From an uncultured Lachnospiraceae bacterium (GTDB lineage Bacteria > Bacillota > Clostridia > Lachnospirales > Lachnospiraceae), in the NCBI GenBank assembly GCA_910578885.1, contig CAJTSH010000060.1:1-14139 (forward strand): a DNA stretch of 14,139 bases. The letters run 5' to 3'. This document shows positions 6,179 to 14,061 of the stretch, piece after piece. The translations under genes and the position numbers were made by a program. A model generated the notes under the pieces. It saw nothing but the letters and a program-made list of their open reading frames with translations, was not told the DNA's origin and searched no databases. The first letter of the stretch is position 1. Each line of letters begins with the position of its first letter.

Positions 6179-7063
6179 CTGGGATACATCTATCTCCGCC
6201 TCGAATACCGTATGGCTTGGTCCCTTCATGAACATGTGGTTTGTCTCCTCATCCCACTCAATTTCCAATGGACCGCCAATCTGCTCCACCGTCACCTTTC
6301 TGTCACACCGATTCGTAAGCACACCTGCCACTACCGCTGTACAGCAGCCGGTTCCGCAGCCAATCGTCTCACCGGTTCCCCTCTCCCACTCTCTGATTTT
6401 CAGGTAGTCCCTGCGGACAAATTCTACAAACGTTACATTTGTCTTATTTGGAAACAGCTCCGTCATGTATTCAATTGACTTTCCGTATTTTTCTACATCA
6501 AGTTCCGACACGTTTTCAACAAACATCGCACAATGCGGATTGCCCCACGAAACTGCCGTCATGTGAAACAGTCTGTCATTTACCTGCACCGGCTGTTCCA
6601 CGAACTGCGGCAGTTCGGCCGCAACCGGAATAACCTTTGTGTCCAGCCTTGGCTCGCCGATATCCGCCTGTATGTTTGCCGCATATCCATGTCCTTCTAC
6701 TACGTCCTCCCGCCGGATTCCGGGCGGGTTTCCTTCCTCAATAAACAGTTTGAGCTTCTGCATGCCTCCCAACGTCTCAATCACAAGCTCTGTCTTGTCC
6801 GTCAGTCTGTGGTCATAGACATATTTAGCCACACTCCGTAATGCGTTTCCGCACATCTCGCCTTCGCTTCCGTCTGGATTGAACATCCGCATCCGAAAAT
6901 CCCCCTTGTCCGAGGGACAGATTAAAACCATTCCATCCGAACCAATGGCAAAATGCCGGTTGCTTACGAATCTCGCAAGCTCCGGCAGATTGTTCAGTTC
7001 CTGATGTATGGCATCAATGTATACATAGTCATTTCCATATGCCTGCATCTTCGTAAACTTCAT
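6170..7063 (-). CDS. dapF: diaminopimelate epimerase
   Basis: DapF converts LL-diaminopimelate to the meso form, the substrate MurE adds to peptidoglycan and the precursor of lysine. The 297-residue protein has the two active-site cysteines in their family motifs: C71 in MCGNALR and C236 in GCGTG, with RGTGET just before the second. The opening FTKMQAYGNDY and the NPHCAMFV segment are also typical. The ATG at 7061-7063 has AAGGGAG six bases upstream and begins MKFTKM; a further in-frame start at 7099 is too long for the family. It lies 38 bases after the PLP enzyme gene and just before murE, so the product can pass straight to the next enzyme. A perfect hairpin overlaps its stop codon. Confidence 0.96.
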   Translation of the reverse strand: MKFTKMQAYGNDYVYIDAIHQELNNLPELARFVSNRHFAIGSDGMVLICPSDKGDFRMRMFNPDGSEGEMCGNALRSVAKYVYDHRLTDKTELVIETLGGMQKLKLFIEEGNPPGIRREDVVEGHGYAANIQADIGEPRLDTKVIPVAAELPQFVEQPVQVNDRLFHMTAVSWGNPHCAMFVENVSELDVEKYGKSIEYMTELFPNKTNVTFVEFVRRDYLKIREWERGTGETIGCGTGCCTAVVAGVLTNRCDRKVTVEQIGGPLEIEWDEETNHMFMKGPSHTVFEAEIDVSQIM

Positions 7064-7101
7064 ATGTTTCTCCCTTATCTTTGCTGCCTCACAGCGCATT
7101 T

Positions 7102-8286
7102 TTATGAATTCATCGCACGTTCCAAATCCGCAATAATATCCTCTGCATTTTCAATTCCGACAGACATCCGAAGGAAGCTGTCTGTAATTCCAAGCGCTTC
7201 TTTTACATCCTTCGGCGTATCCTCATGGGTCTGGGTGGTCGGATACGTAATCAAAGTCTCTGTTCCGCCAAGGCTTTCCGCAAACATAATCATGTCTACA
7301 TTCTTCAAAATCTTCTGAACAGTCTCAAAGCTGTCTACCGTAAACGATATCATCCCGCCAAAACCTGTCGTCTGCTTTTTTGTCACCGCATAATCCTTAT
7401 GATCTTCAAAACCTACATAATATACTTTCTTTACCTTCGGCTGTTCACGCAGCCATGCGGCAACCCTTTTCGCATTCTCATTATGCCGGTCCATTCGGAC
7501 TGCAAGCGTCTTGATTCCGCGCAATACCAGCCAACTGTCAAGAGGAGCAAGCTGACTTCCGTGAGACTTAATGTGGATATGAATCTTATCCGCAATCTCC
7601 TGATTATCTTTCACAACTACGATACCGGAAATCGTATCGTTGTGCCCGCCCAGATATTTTGTAGAACTGTGGGTTACGATATCTGCGCCAAGAGCCAGCG
7701 GCTTTTGGAAATATGGCGTCAAAAAGGTGTTATCTACAACTGTTATTGCACCGATACCCTTTGCAATTTCCGAAATAGCTCCAATATCAGCTACCTTCAT
7801 CATCGGATTCGTCGGCGTCTCCACAAAAAGCATCTTCGTCTCCGGCGTAATTGCCCTTTTTACCGCCTCCAAGTCGGACATATCTACATAAGTATGCGTA
7901 ATACCGTATCGTCCAAATACATCCCCGACAATACGGAAGGTTCCTCCATAGATGTCATCGGATAATATGACATGCTCCCCCGGATTCAGCAGGGAAAAAA
8001 CAGCCATATTTGCGGCTTGTCCGCTGGAAAATGCAAATCCCTTGGTTCCTCCCTCTAAGATTGCCATCGTCCGCTCCAATTCCTGTCTGGTCGGATTCTC
8101 TAAACGGCTGTATGCAAATCCTGTCGAACACCCAAGCTCAGGATGACGAAAAGTCGCCGCCTGAAAAATCGGCATGCTGACTGCCCCGGTCAAAGGCTCC
8201 GTTCCCAATGCGCCGTGAACCGCCTTAGATTCAAAATGTAATTCTTCCTTTAAACTGTAATCTGTGTAGTTGCTGAAATTCTTCAT
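7102..8286 (-). CDS. trans-sulfuration PLP enzyme (cystathionine gamma-synthase/lyase family)
   Basis: This is a 394-residue fold-type I PLP enzyme. The PLP-binding lysine is K210 in SSTKYLGGHND, the ring-contact Asp is D185 in VVDNTF, and the phosphate contacts are YSR (60-62, in YSRLENPTR) and SGQAA (88-92). The C-terminal SLGGTETLITYP and LRMSVGIE segments are also canonical. Such enzymes make or cleave cystathionine in methionine/cysteine interconversion. The methionine gamma-lyase cysteine is replaced (DIYGGTF), which argues against that activity; synthase versus lyase cannot be decided here. The ATG at 8284-8286 has AAAGGCGG upstream. It is the first gene of the operon with dapF and murE and lies opposite an AraC regulator, which probably controls it. 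Confidence 0.88.
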   Translation of the reverse strand: MKNFSNYTDYSLKEELHFESKAVHGALGTEPLTGAVSMPIFQAATFRHPELGCSTGFAYSRLENPTRQELERTMAILEGGTKGFAFSSGQAANMAVFSLLNPGEHVILSDDIYGGTFRIVGDVFGRYGITHTYVDMSDLEAVKRAITPETKMLFVETPTNPMMKVADIGAISEIAKGIGAITVVDNTFLTPYFQKPLALGADIVTHSSTKYLGGHNDTISGIVVVKDNQEIADKIHIHIKSHGSQLAPLDSWLVLRGIKTLAVRMDRHNENAKRVAAWLREQPKVKKVYYVGFEDHKDYAVTKKQTTGFGGMISFTVDSFETVQKILKNVDMIMFAESLGGTETLITYPTTQTHEDTPKDVKEALGITDSFLRMSVGIENAEDIIADLERAMNS

Positions 8287-8459
8287 GCCATTACCGCCTT
8301 TCCGCCCTCTTAAGACCACTATTATTTCCAATTTCTTCTATTTCTATTCTCATTTGCCTGTGTCTTGATGTGCCTAACGTGCTGTACCGATGATATTCCA
8401 TAAAACTACGCAGCAACTAGCACACTTTTACGCCTTCATCCTACGATATTTCCATTATA
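8287..8459 (-). promoter_or_regulatory. promoter and long leader of the PLP enzyme operon
   Basis: A perfect TATAAT lies on the minus strand at 8454-8459, with only a weak TTTCCT at -35 (8477-8482, 17-base spacer), as expected for an activator-dependent promoter. It predicts a leader of about 160 bases. I looked for a T-box antiterminator and for the SAM-I core, and saw neither. GTGCT and AGCAC segments within it could form a weak long-range stem. The stretch is otherwise empty. Confidence 0.5.
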
Positions 8460-8475
8460 TAGGACATTATTTCAC

Positions 8476-8501
8476 AAGGAAAGCGAAATAGTGCTTTCCT
8501 T
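8476..8501. promoter_or_regulatory. perfect 9-bp palindrome between divergent promoters
   Basis: AAGGAAAGC (8476-8484) and GCTTTCCTT (8493-8501) are perfect inverted arms with an 8-base spacer. The palindrome covers the -35 positions of both divergent genes. It may be an operator for a dimeric regulator, or simply two symmetric half-sites shared by the two promoters. Confidence 0.5.
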
Positions 8502-8523
8502 ATTGCAAATAATGCTTTATACT
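8486..8523 (+). promoter_or_regulatory. AraC-type direct repeats and regulator promoter
   Basis: AAATAGTGCTTT (8486-8497) recurs as AAATAATGCTTT (8507-8518), 11 of 12 identical, exactly 21 bases apart. That is the two-turn spacing of AraC-family half-sites. The second copy overlaps a TATACT -10 box (8518-8523); no good -35 is present. The layout suggests autoregulation by the downstream AraC protein and control of the divergent operon. Confidence 0.55.
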
Positions 8524-8555
8524 ACATAAATAAACGATTGCAGAAAGGAGACGTC

Positions 8556-9392
8556 ATGGCAGAATACGAAAAAAAGGGATATTTAAATCAAGACTTCCGC
8601 ATTTTTCATCTTGTGGATGAATCACAGCGGGAATTTTCCTATCATTATCACGACTTTTATAAACTTGTAATCTTTATCCGCGGAGACGTCACCTACTGTA
8701 TTGAGGGGAAATCTTATGAACTGGCTCCCTATGATATGGTTCTGGTAAATGCCGGAGAAGTGCACCGACCGATTGTCCACAGCCTGCGTCCCTACGAACG
8801 CATCATTATTTATATTTCTCCGCAGTTTCTGCAATCCTACCGGCAGGCAGACTATGACCTCGGGCTCTGCTTTGAAAAAGTCCGCAAAGAGCAATCCAAT
8901 GTTCTGCGGATGCCTTCCATGAAAAACAGCAAGCTCTATCAGGTCTGCCGTGAATTGGAGTCCTCGTTTAAAGATACGGACTATGCCAGCGGGCTGTACC
9001 AGAACATCCTCTTTTTAGAATTTATGATTCAGCTCAACCGGGCGGCAGTTCATGACGCTCTGGATTTCACGGAAACTGCTGCCGCAAATGATAAAATATT
9101 AAATATTCTTTCCTATATCAATGAACATCTAACCGAAGATGTCTCCATTGATTTGCTGGCAGAGCATTTCTTTATCAGCAAATATTACCTGATGCACTCC
9201 TTCAAAGAAGAAACCGGCTATACCATCGGCAATTACCTCTCTGCCAAACGGCTTCGCTATGCAAAGGAACTGATTTCGGGCGGAATGCCCGTAACACAGG
9301 CATGTTTCGAATGCGGATTTAAGAACTATTCCACTTTTTCACGCGCCTATAAAAAGAATTTCAAAGTACCGCCGACACAACATATCGAGTAG
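8556..9392 (+). CDS. AraC family transcriptional regulator with cupin sensor domain
   Basis: This 278-residue protein has an N-terminal cupin: SYHYHDFYKLVIFIRG, then YELAPYDMVLVNAGEVHRP, whose His residues are those that line the ligand pocket in such regulators. Residues about 178-278 hold the two AraC helix-turn-helix motifs (VSIDLLAEHFFISKYYLMHSF and VTQACFECGFKNYSTFSRAYK), ending in the typical KVPPTQ. It looks complete. ATG 8556 has AAAGGAG at 8544-8550, five bases away, and is preferred over an upstream TTG at 8538. It diverges from the PLP enzyme operon across 269 bases with candidate binding sites, so control of sulfur amino acid genes is likely. The effector is unknown. Confidence 0.92.
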   Translation: MAEYEKKGYLNQDFRIFHLVDESQREFSYHYHDFYKLVIFIRGDVTYCIEGKSYELAPYDMVLVNAGEVHRPIVHSLRPYERIIIYISPQFLQSYRQADYDLGLCFEKVRKEQSNVLRMPSMKNSKLYQVCRELESSFKDTDYASGLYQNILFLEFMIQLNRAAVHDALDFTETAAANDKILNILSYINEHLTEDVSIDLLAEHFFISKYYLMHSFKEETGYTIGNYLSAKRLRYAKELISGGMPVTQACFECGFKNYSTFSRAYKKNFKVPPTQHIE

Positions 9393-9416
9393 GGGGAATG
9401 CCCTTCTTCCCTACTC
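9387..9416 (+). terminator. stem-loop at the end of the AraC gene
   Basis: GAGTAGGG (9387-9394, containing the TAG stop) pairs perfectly with CCCTACTC (9409-9416). No T-run follows, so it may stabilise the mRNA 3' end rather than terminate on its own. A further inverted pair, GGGGCGCA (9424-9431) and TGCGCCCC (9457-9464), lies just beyond. Confidence 0.4.
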
Positions 9417-9475
9417 ACCGTGCGGGGCGCATATTTCGCTGCAGCAAATTTTACTGTGCGCCCCTGTGCATAAAC

Positions 9476-9510
9476 AGGGCGTTATGCGGGAAATTCCCAC
9501 ATAACGCCCT
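9476..9510. terminator. strong hairpin between convergent genes, likely bidirectional terminator
   Basis: AGGGCGTTATG (9476-9486) and CATAACGCCCT (9500-9510) are perfect 11-base arms, and GGG/CCC extend the stem inside around an AAATT loop. It begins three bases after the stop of the LtaS-like gene on the minus strand. On the plus strand it follows the AraC gene and is trailed by the T-rich TCCTTATT. Position and stem fit a terminator serving both convergent genes; the T-tracts are short. Confidence 0.65.
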
Positions 9511-9513
9511 TCC

Positions 9514-11487
9514 TTATTCATCTTCGGATTCCCCGCTATAATATGGGAAGAATACCGTACTCTTCTTATCATCGAACAGATTGTTATATTGCAGCATTTC
9601 ATATTTATGAAGCAAATCCTCCTCCGGAGAGCCGGCCGCATCTTCATAATGACGGTATCTTTCTTTTGAGCTCGAATAGTAAGCTCTTGAATTCATGGCC
9701 GGAACCACTTCCATCAGGTCTTTCAAGAAACGGTTATAAGTAGGGAGCTCAATATCTGCCTTCTCCAATGCCATTGTAGAAAGATAGTTGATACTTGTAA
9801 TCTCCACCTCTTTTTCCTCGCTCTCATAATTCGTCCAGATAAAGAACGGCACTGTGAACAAATCCTGCAATTCCTGTAAACTCAGTCCCGACAATCCTTT
9901 CCCGTTCAACTGACGGTAAAAATCGGAATTCAGCCCCGGATGATGGTCGCCGAAAAATACGACTTCCACTTTCTCATCTACATTTTCAAAATACGTAATC
10001 AACTTCTCCAACGCCTTGTCACTTTCATTTACCAGCGTCAGATATTGATTTACATCACTGTAATAACCATTCGTCATCTGTACATGATTCGTAAAGTTTT
10101 GATACGTATCGGTATATCCGCCGTGATTCTGCATGGTAATGCTCATCACGAACAGCTTCTCCCCGTCATCCTTTGCCTCAAACTGAGCAATGATTTTGTT
10201 GTACAGTTCCTCGTCTGTAATATATTCGCGCATAATTTTGCTTCTGTCAAAATCATCAATAAAATGCATTTCATCGAATCCCATCATCGGATAAATCTTA
10301 TTTCTGCTCCATCCGGTCGAAAAATACGGATGCATGGCCAGACAGGTATATCCCCTCTCCTTTAGGGTGCTGACAAGTGAATATGGTTCTTCGGACATAT
10401 ACTGTTGATATGCTACGGAACCGCTGGGCAGAAATGCCATTGAATTTCCGGTCAGAAATTCCCACTCGGAATTCGGCGTCTTTGCACCATATACGGAAGC
10501 CAAGGCATATCCCCTTACTGTGTTTTCCGCAAGCGAATCCAAAAACGGCGTTACCGGCTCTGAGGTCTGTATATTTCCTATTATACTCAAATCTGCGAAA
10601 GATTCGTTCATGACAACAATAATTGTCGGATCGTCATCCGATCCCTCTTGTGTTGTCGCACCATACGTATCATCCAATGCCTGAATAATCTCTTCACTGT
10701 AGCCTTCCGGCTTTGACACAAAAGAATCCCTGATGCTCAATGCAAAGTTTAAAATATATCCGTTCCGATAGGTTCCCTTCTGCTCCCAGGATTCCATAAC
10801 CGTATTCTCCGTTTTCACAGAGATATAACTGAAAAGTGCAGCTACCAGCGCTGCCGCTCCTAAACGGAATATCCATTTTTTGTTAAATTCAATCTTGATC
10901 CGCCTAAGCAATGCAACAAAAAGCATCATCAAAACGATTACATAGAATGCTCTGGGCTGCAGCTTAAACTCATATTTCGACGCCACGCTGAGCCCAGTCG
11001 CCGCTGCTTTCACATCTCCAAAGGAAAATTCGTTCCCGCGGAACTGATATACAAAATAGTTGATAAACGCCAGTATCATAAGGCTTAGATGTCCAACAAT
11101 TGCAGATACTCTCACGCTTGCAGTAATTGCAAATACCACCAGAAGGATTATCAGGCAGCAAAATACATTTAACCATGAGTTCGTATTACTGAGCTTGCCT
11201 CTGTTCCCCGGCTCAACTAACAGATACTGTACTGCGCGCTCCGTAAAAAATGCGCTCAAAAAAAGGATAAGAGCTGCCCACAGCAACTTCCAATCCTTCA
11301 ACTTTTCAAACTTTTCCGGTAATGCGGGCTTCACACTGCAGATTACAAAAAACGCTGCAATTCCTACAAAAACCGCAAAAATATTTGCCTTAGAGTTCAC
11401 GCCCAATGCCAAGAGAACGGCAAGCACGATACCGGATGCCGTCCAGATTTTTCGATTTATTTCCCATTCTATCTTCATCTTGTCCAT
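9514..11487 (-). CDS. LtaS-like phosphoglycerol transferase / sulfatase-fold membrane enzyme
   Basis: The protein has 657 residues: about five transmembrane helices in the first 220, then an extracellular alkaline-phosphatase/sulfatase-type domain. Metal and catalytic residues match LtaS: E295 in NESFADL, the nucleophile Thr at 337 in GAKTPNSEWEFLTG, W393 and R395 in TGWSRN, H455 in MQNHGGY, and D514-H515 in FFGDHHPG. LtaS enzymes transfer glycerophosphate from phosphatidylglycerol to build lipoteichoic acid or to modify glycans on the outer face of the membrane. Which of these applies cannot be told from the sequence; many Clostridia carry several paralogues. It has its own promoter 73 bases upstream and follows the flippase-like gene on the same strand. 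ATG 11487 and codon 4 are both possible starts. Confidence 0.88.
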   Translation of the reverse strand: MDKMKIEWEINRKIWTASGIVLAVLLALGVNSKANIFAVFVGIAAFFVICSVKPALPEKFEKLKDWKLLWAALILFLSAFFTERAVQYLLVEPGNRGKLSNTNSWLNVFCCLIILLVVFAITASVRVSAIVGHLSLMILAFINYFVYQFRGNEFSFGDVKAAATGLSVASKYEFKLQPRAFYVIVLMMLFVALLRRIKIEFNKKWIFRLGAAALVAALFSYISVKTENTVMESWEQKGTYRNGYILNFALSIRDSFVSKPEGYSEEIIQALDDTYGATTQEGSDDDPTIIVVMNESFADLSIIGNIQTSEPVTPFLDSLAENTVRGYALASVYGAKTPNSEWEFLTGNSMAFLPSGSVAYQQYMSEEPYSLVSTLKERGYTCLAMHPYFSTGWSRNKIYPMMGFDEMHFIDDFDRSKIMREYITDEELYNKIIAQFEAKDDGEKLFVMSITMQNHGGYTDTYQNFTNHVQMTNGYYSDVNQYLTLVNESDKALEKLITYFENVDEKVEVVFFGDHHPGLNSDFYRQLNGKGLSGLSLQELQDLFTVPFFIWTNYESEEKEVEITSINYLSTMALEKADIELPTYNRFLKDLMEVVPAMNSRAYYSSSKERYRHYEDAAGSPEEDLLHKYEMLQYNNLFDDKKSTVFFPYYSGESEDE

Positions 11488-11559
11488 TTCCTGCCTTCTT
11501 TATTTTGCCGGATTTTACCGCCAGATTACAGCGGCTTTCCTCCGGCTGTTCCAAAGATT

Positions 11560-11588
11560 ACTATAACGCAGAGAACAAGTTTTTACAA
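11560..11588 (-). promoter_or_regulatory. promoter of the LtaS-like gene
   Basis: On the minus strand, TTGTAA at 11583-11588 and TATAGT at 11560-11565 are separated by 17 bases. The predicted leader is about 65 bases. This lets the gene be expressed separately from the two upstream genes. Confidence 0.6.
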
Positions 11589-11609
11589 GGCAGTTCACAA
11601 AATCTTAAT

Positions 11610-11645
11610 ATTATGCGAAGCAAAACCGGCTTCACATCCGCTATA
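11610..11645 (-). repeat. REP-like palindromic repeat, inverted copy
   Basis: Read on the minus strand it begins TATAGC and contains ATGTGAAGCCG and TGCTTCGCATAAT. Over 36 bases it differs from the copy at 6143-6178 at five places. The arms GTGAAGC and GCTTCGC form a hairpin with one wobble pair. It lies six bases after the flippase-like stop codon, as the other copy lies at the dapF stop. Confidence 0.7.
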
Positions 11646-11650
11646 CTCAC

Positions 11651-12655
11651 TTAGAGTTTCTTTCTCCTTGAAATCCTTCTTGCAACTACAATCGCCGCTC
11701 CAATGACAAACGGCAGCACAAAGGTAGCGAACCGATAAAGCAAAGTGGCAGAACCCGCTGCCCCATCTCCTACCAGCACCTCAAACAGCATAGCAAGAAC
11801 AAATTCTGTGGAGCCGATTCCAGCCGGTGAAGGGAGCACCGCCGCCAACATGACCGATAAGGACGTGACAGCCATTGCCTGCGGCAGCGTCACTGCCCCG
11901 GTATCCATCAGAACAAAATAGGGGATACTGTACCAGAATGCAAATTTCAGCAGATTCTTTCCGAGAATCCCCAGAACAAATCTCTTTTCATGCAGCAGCT
12001 TAGATGACGCCTGCTCCAAAATAACACATTGGCTCTGCAGCAACGCCCTCTGCTCATCAAACCTTCCTTTACGGTTCAGCTTGTCCGCCAGCCATAAAAG
12101 CAAACTGTGAAAGCGTTTTGAACAGCCAAAGAGCAGCAATACTACCGCAATTACTATTGTAATTCCATATCCGGCAATCAGCATCCATGTATAACCGCCA
12201 TAATGTTCACTCATAAATCCAAAGCTCACGAGAAAGAAAATGGCAGAAAATATTGCAATTCCTACCTTATGCAATACATATTCTACCATATACATCCCGG
12301 TTCCCTTTGACACCTCGATGCCCTTCTCATTGAAATAATATACCGCCGCAATCCCGGCGCCGCCGCCAAGAGTCGCAACCCGGTAAAAGCTGCAATAAAA
12401 TGCGCTCTCCACACCCATCCGATAGGTAAATGACGGGTTATATTTTCTTGCGAAGGAATAGGTAATCCATCCCTCTACCAATTCATAAATTACCGCTAAA
12501 ACACTGATGATAAAAATCACCCACAGAGAAGTCTCCTTTAGCTCCGCCAGAATCGGTCCCGCAGAATCTCGGAACGTATACACAATAATCGCTATCAATA
12601 TCAATACGAAGGCAATGCGGACTGCCATTTTTGTTCGATTGTTAATGAAAATCAC
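11651..12655 (-). CDS. flippase-like / LPG_synthase_TM (UPF0104) membrane protein
   Basis: This 334-residue protein has about eight transmembrane helices and family motifs near EGWITYSFARKYN, FYRVATLGGGAG, LPSPAGIGSTEF and LLYRFATFVLPF. That is the membrane domain related to MprF and AglD flippases, without the soluble synthase part. Members are thought to move lipid-linked molecules across the membrane; no substrate can be read here. The nominal start is a GTG (12653-12655) overlapping the radical SAM TGA by four bases, but an AAGGAG (12655-12660) merges with that GTG. A start at ATT (12644-12646, spacing eight) or ATG 12628 is also possible. Coupling to the radical SAM gene is clear. Confidence 0.82.
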   Translation of the reverse strand: MIFINNRTKMAVRIAFVLILIAIIVYTFRDSAGPILAELKETSLWVIFIISVLAVIYELVEGWITYSFARKYNPSFTYRMGVESAFYCSFYRVATLGGGAGIAAVYYFNEKGIEVSKGTGMYMVEYVLHKVGIAIFSAIFFLVSFGFMSEHYGGYTWMLIAGYGITIVIAVVLLLFGCSKRFHSLLLWLADKLNRKGRFDEQRALLQSQCVILEQASSKLLHEKRFVLGILGKNLLKFAFWYSIPYFVLMDTGAVTLPQAMAVTSLSVMLAAVLPSPAGIGSTEFVLAMLFEVLVGDGAAGSATLLYRFATFVLPFVIGAAIVVARRISRRKKL

Positions 12656-14061
12656 TCCTTAACTTTTTTCTTTTTGTAGTTACAGTATCCCTTCTGTACA
12701 AATGGATGCTCCGCCCACAATTTATCGGCAATTCCCTTCCATTCTATTGCATAGTTCTCGCATTTGCCGCAAAGATGTTCCACGCTCTCCGGCTCCTGCA
12801 AATCCGTAGATTTTGCTCCGGTCTCGTGCACCATTCGTTGTAAAATCTCCGGATTTTCAAGCATCGGACACGGGCGCAGCATATTATCATTAAACGGCTG
12901 GTTATCCCGATATGCCAAAAACAGCGGCTGCTTCAGGCACTCAAGCAAAGACTTTTCCCGGATATTCGCGCCAGAGTAGTGAATAAACACGCATGGCTCC
13001 ACATCTCCCTTGGGATTGATATGACAATAATTCCTCCCACCGGCAATACAGCCGCCGACAAATTCTCCATCGTTCTGAAAATCCATCACGAAAATCTCTT
13101 TGCCGCCCTCCATTGCGCGGACCTCACGGATTCTATGGTAAATATATTCCCGCTGTTCTTTTGTCGGCATCAGTTCCGGCGCCGCATCCATGCCCACCGG
13201 CATCAGATGGAAATACCATGCGAATCTGCTGCCATGCGCAATCAATAAATCAAAGAACTCATCTGAAGTTACTGCATCTAAGTTTTTTCTAGTATAGCAT
13301 ACGGAGTTACCGAACAGCAAGCCATTCTTATGTAACAGATCCATTGCATTGATTACCTTTCCGAATACGCCTTCGCCCCGCCGGAAGTCATTGGAGTCTT
13401 CAAATCCCTCCAGACTGATCGACAGCGACAGATTCCCCACACGTTTCATCTCATCACAAAATGCCTGATCCACCAAAGTTCCATTTGTGTAACAGTGAAA
13501 CGCACAGTCATTGTGTTTTTCACAAAGTTTTATTACATCTTTCTTCCGTACCAACGGCTCCCCGCCCGTCATCATATAGAAATAGATCCCAAGCTCCTTG
13601 CCCTCTGTCACGATACGGTCCATTTCTTCAAAAGTAAGATTTAACTTATTTCCATATTCGGAAGCCCAGCATCCGGTACAGCGCAGGTTACAGGCGCTTG
13701 TCGGATCCATTAAGAGCAGCCACGGAATATTGCAGCCATGTATTTCCCGCATCTTACGAATGGTCTTGGTTCCATAAAATCCCGCCTGATAGCCCAGATT
13801 TAAAGCCGTCATTTTCGCCACATGGGCATCTGTCTCGTCTAGCAGGCGATTCATATAACGCATCCATTTATGCTCTGGATTTCGTATCAGCTCTCTTGCC
13901 TTCCCGTAGGATTCTTTCATAAAATTATCACCCATGAAATTTTCCGCTAAATCTACAATCTTAAGCAGTGCCTTTTCCCTATCTTTCTTCATCTTCTTTA
14001 AAGCCGTATCAATTGCCAGACTAAATACCTTTCTCTCCACGGACTTCGTGAACTTTTCCAT
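12652..14061 (-). CDS. radical SAM protein with SPASM-like C-terminal cysteines
   Basis: The protein has 469 residues. A helical N-terminus of about 110 residues precedes the radical SAM core, with the [4Fe-4S]-binding CX3CX2C at C124, C128 and C131 (SACNLRCTGCWA), the SAM-binding GGEP at 166-169, and SISLEG. The C-terminus has further cysteines (GGCIAGGRNYCHINPKGDVE, then PCV, PCP, CGKC and a final GYCNY), suggesting auxiliary iron-sulfur clusters of SPASM/twitch type. A short precursor peptide gene is not visible nearby, so peptide modification is not the obvious role. ATG 14061 has AAAGGAGG seven bases upstream. It is the first gene of a coupled pair with the flippase-like gene. The substrate is unknown; a lipid or glycan precursor is a guess from context. 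Confidence 0.88.
   Translation of the reverse strand: MEKFTKSVERKVFSLAIDTALKKMKKDREKALLKIVDLAENFMGDNFMKESYGKARELIRNPEHKWMRYMNRLLDETDAHVAKMTALNLGYQAGFYGTKTIRKMREIHGCNIPWLLLMDPTSACNLRCTGCWASEYGNKLNLTFEEMDRIVTEGKELGIYFYMMTGGEPLVRKKDVIKLCEKHNDCAFHCYTNGTLVDQAFCDEMKRVGNLSLSISLEGFEDSNDFRRGEGVFGKVINAMDLLHKNGLLFGNSVCYTRKNLDAVTSDEFFDLLIAHGSRFAWYFHLMPVGMDAAPELMPTKEQREYIYHRIREVRAMEGGKEIFVMDFQNDGEFVGGCIAGGRNYCHINPKGDVEPCVFIHYSGANIREKSLLECLKQPLFLAYRDNQPFNDNMLRPCPMLENPEILQRMVHETGAKSTDLQEPESVEHLCGKCENYAIEWKGIADKLWAEHPFVQKGYCNYKKKKVKE

Noticed and set aside
7064..7099. 12-residue N-terminal extension of DapF
   Set aside because: DapF proteins begin with an MxFxKMxxxGND-type segment, which matches ATG 7063 with its AAGGGAG site.
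7102..8286. Methionine gamma-lyase as the identity of the PLP enzyme
   Set aside because: The characteristic active-site cysteine is absent; the position reads DIYGGTF as in cystathionine enzymes.
8287..8453. T-box or SAM riboswitch in the leader of the PLP enzyme gene
   Set aside because: GGTACAGCACG was considered, but the T-box TGGNACCGCG motif and the SAM-I conserved core are not present.
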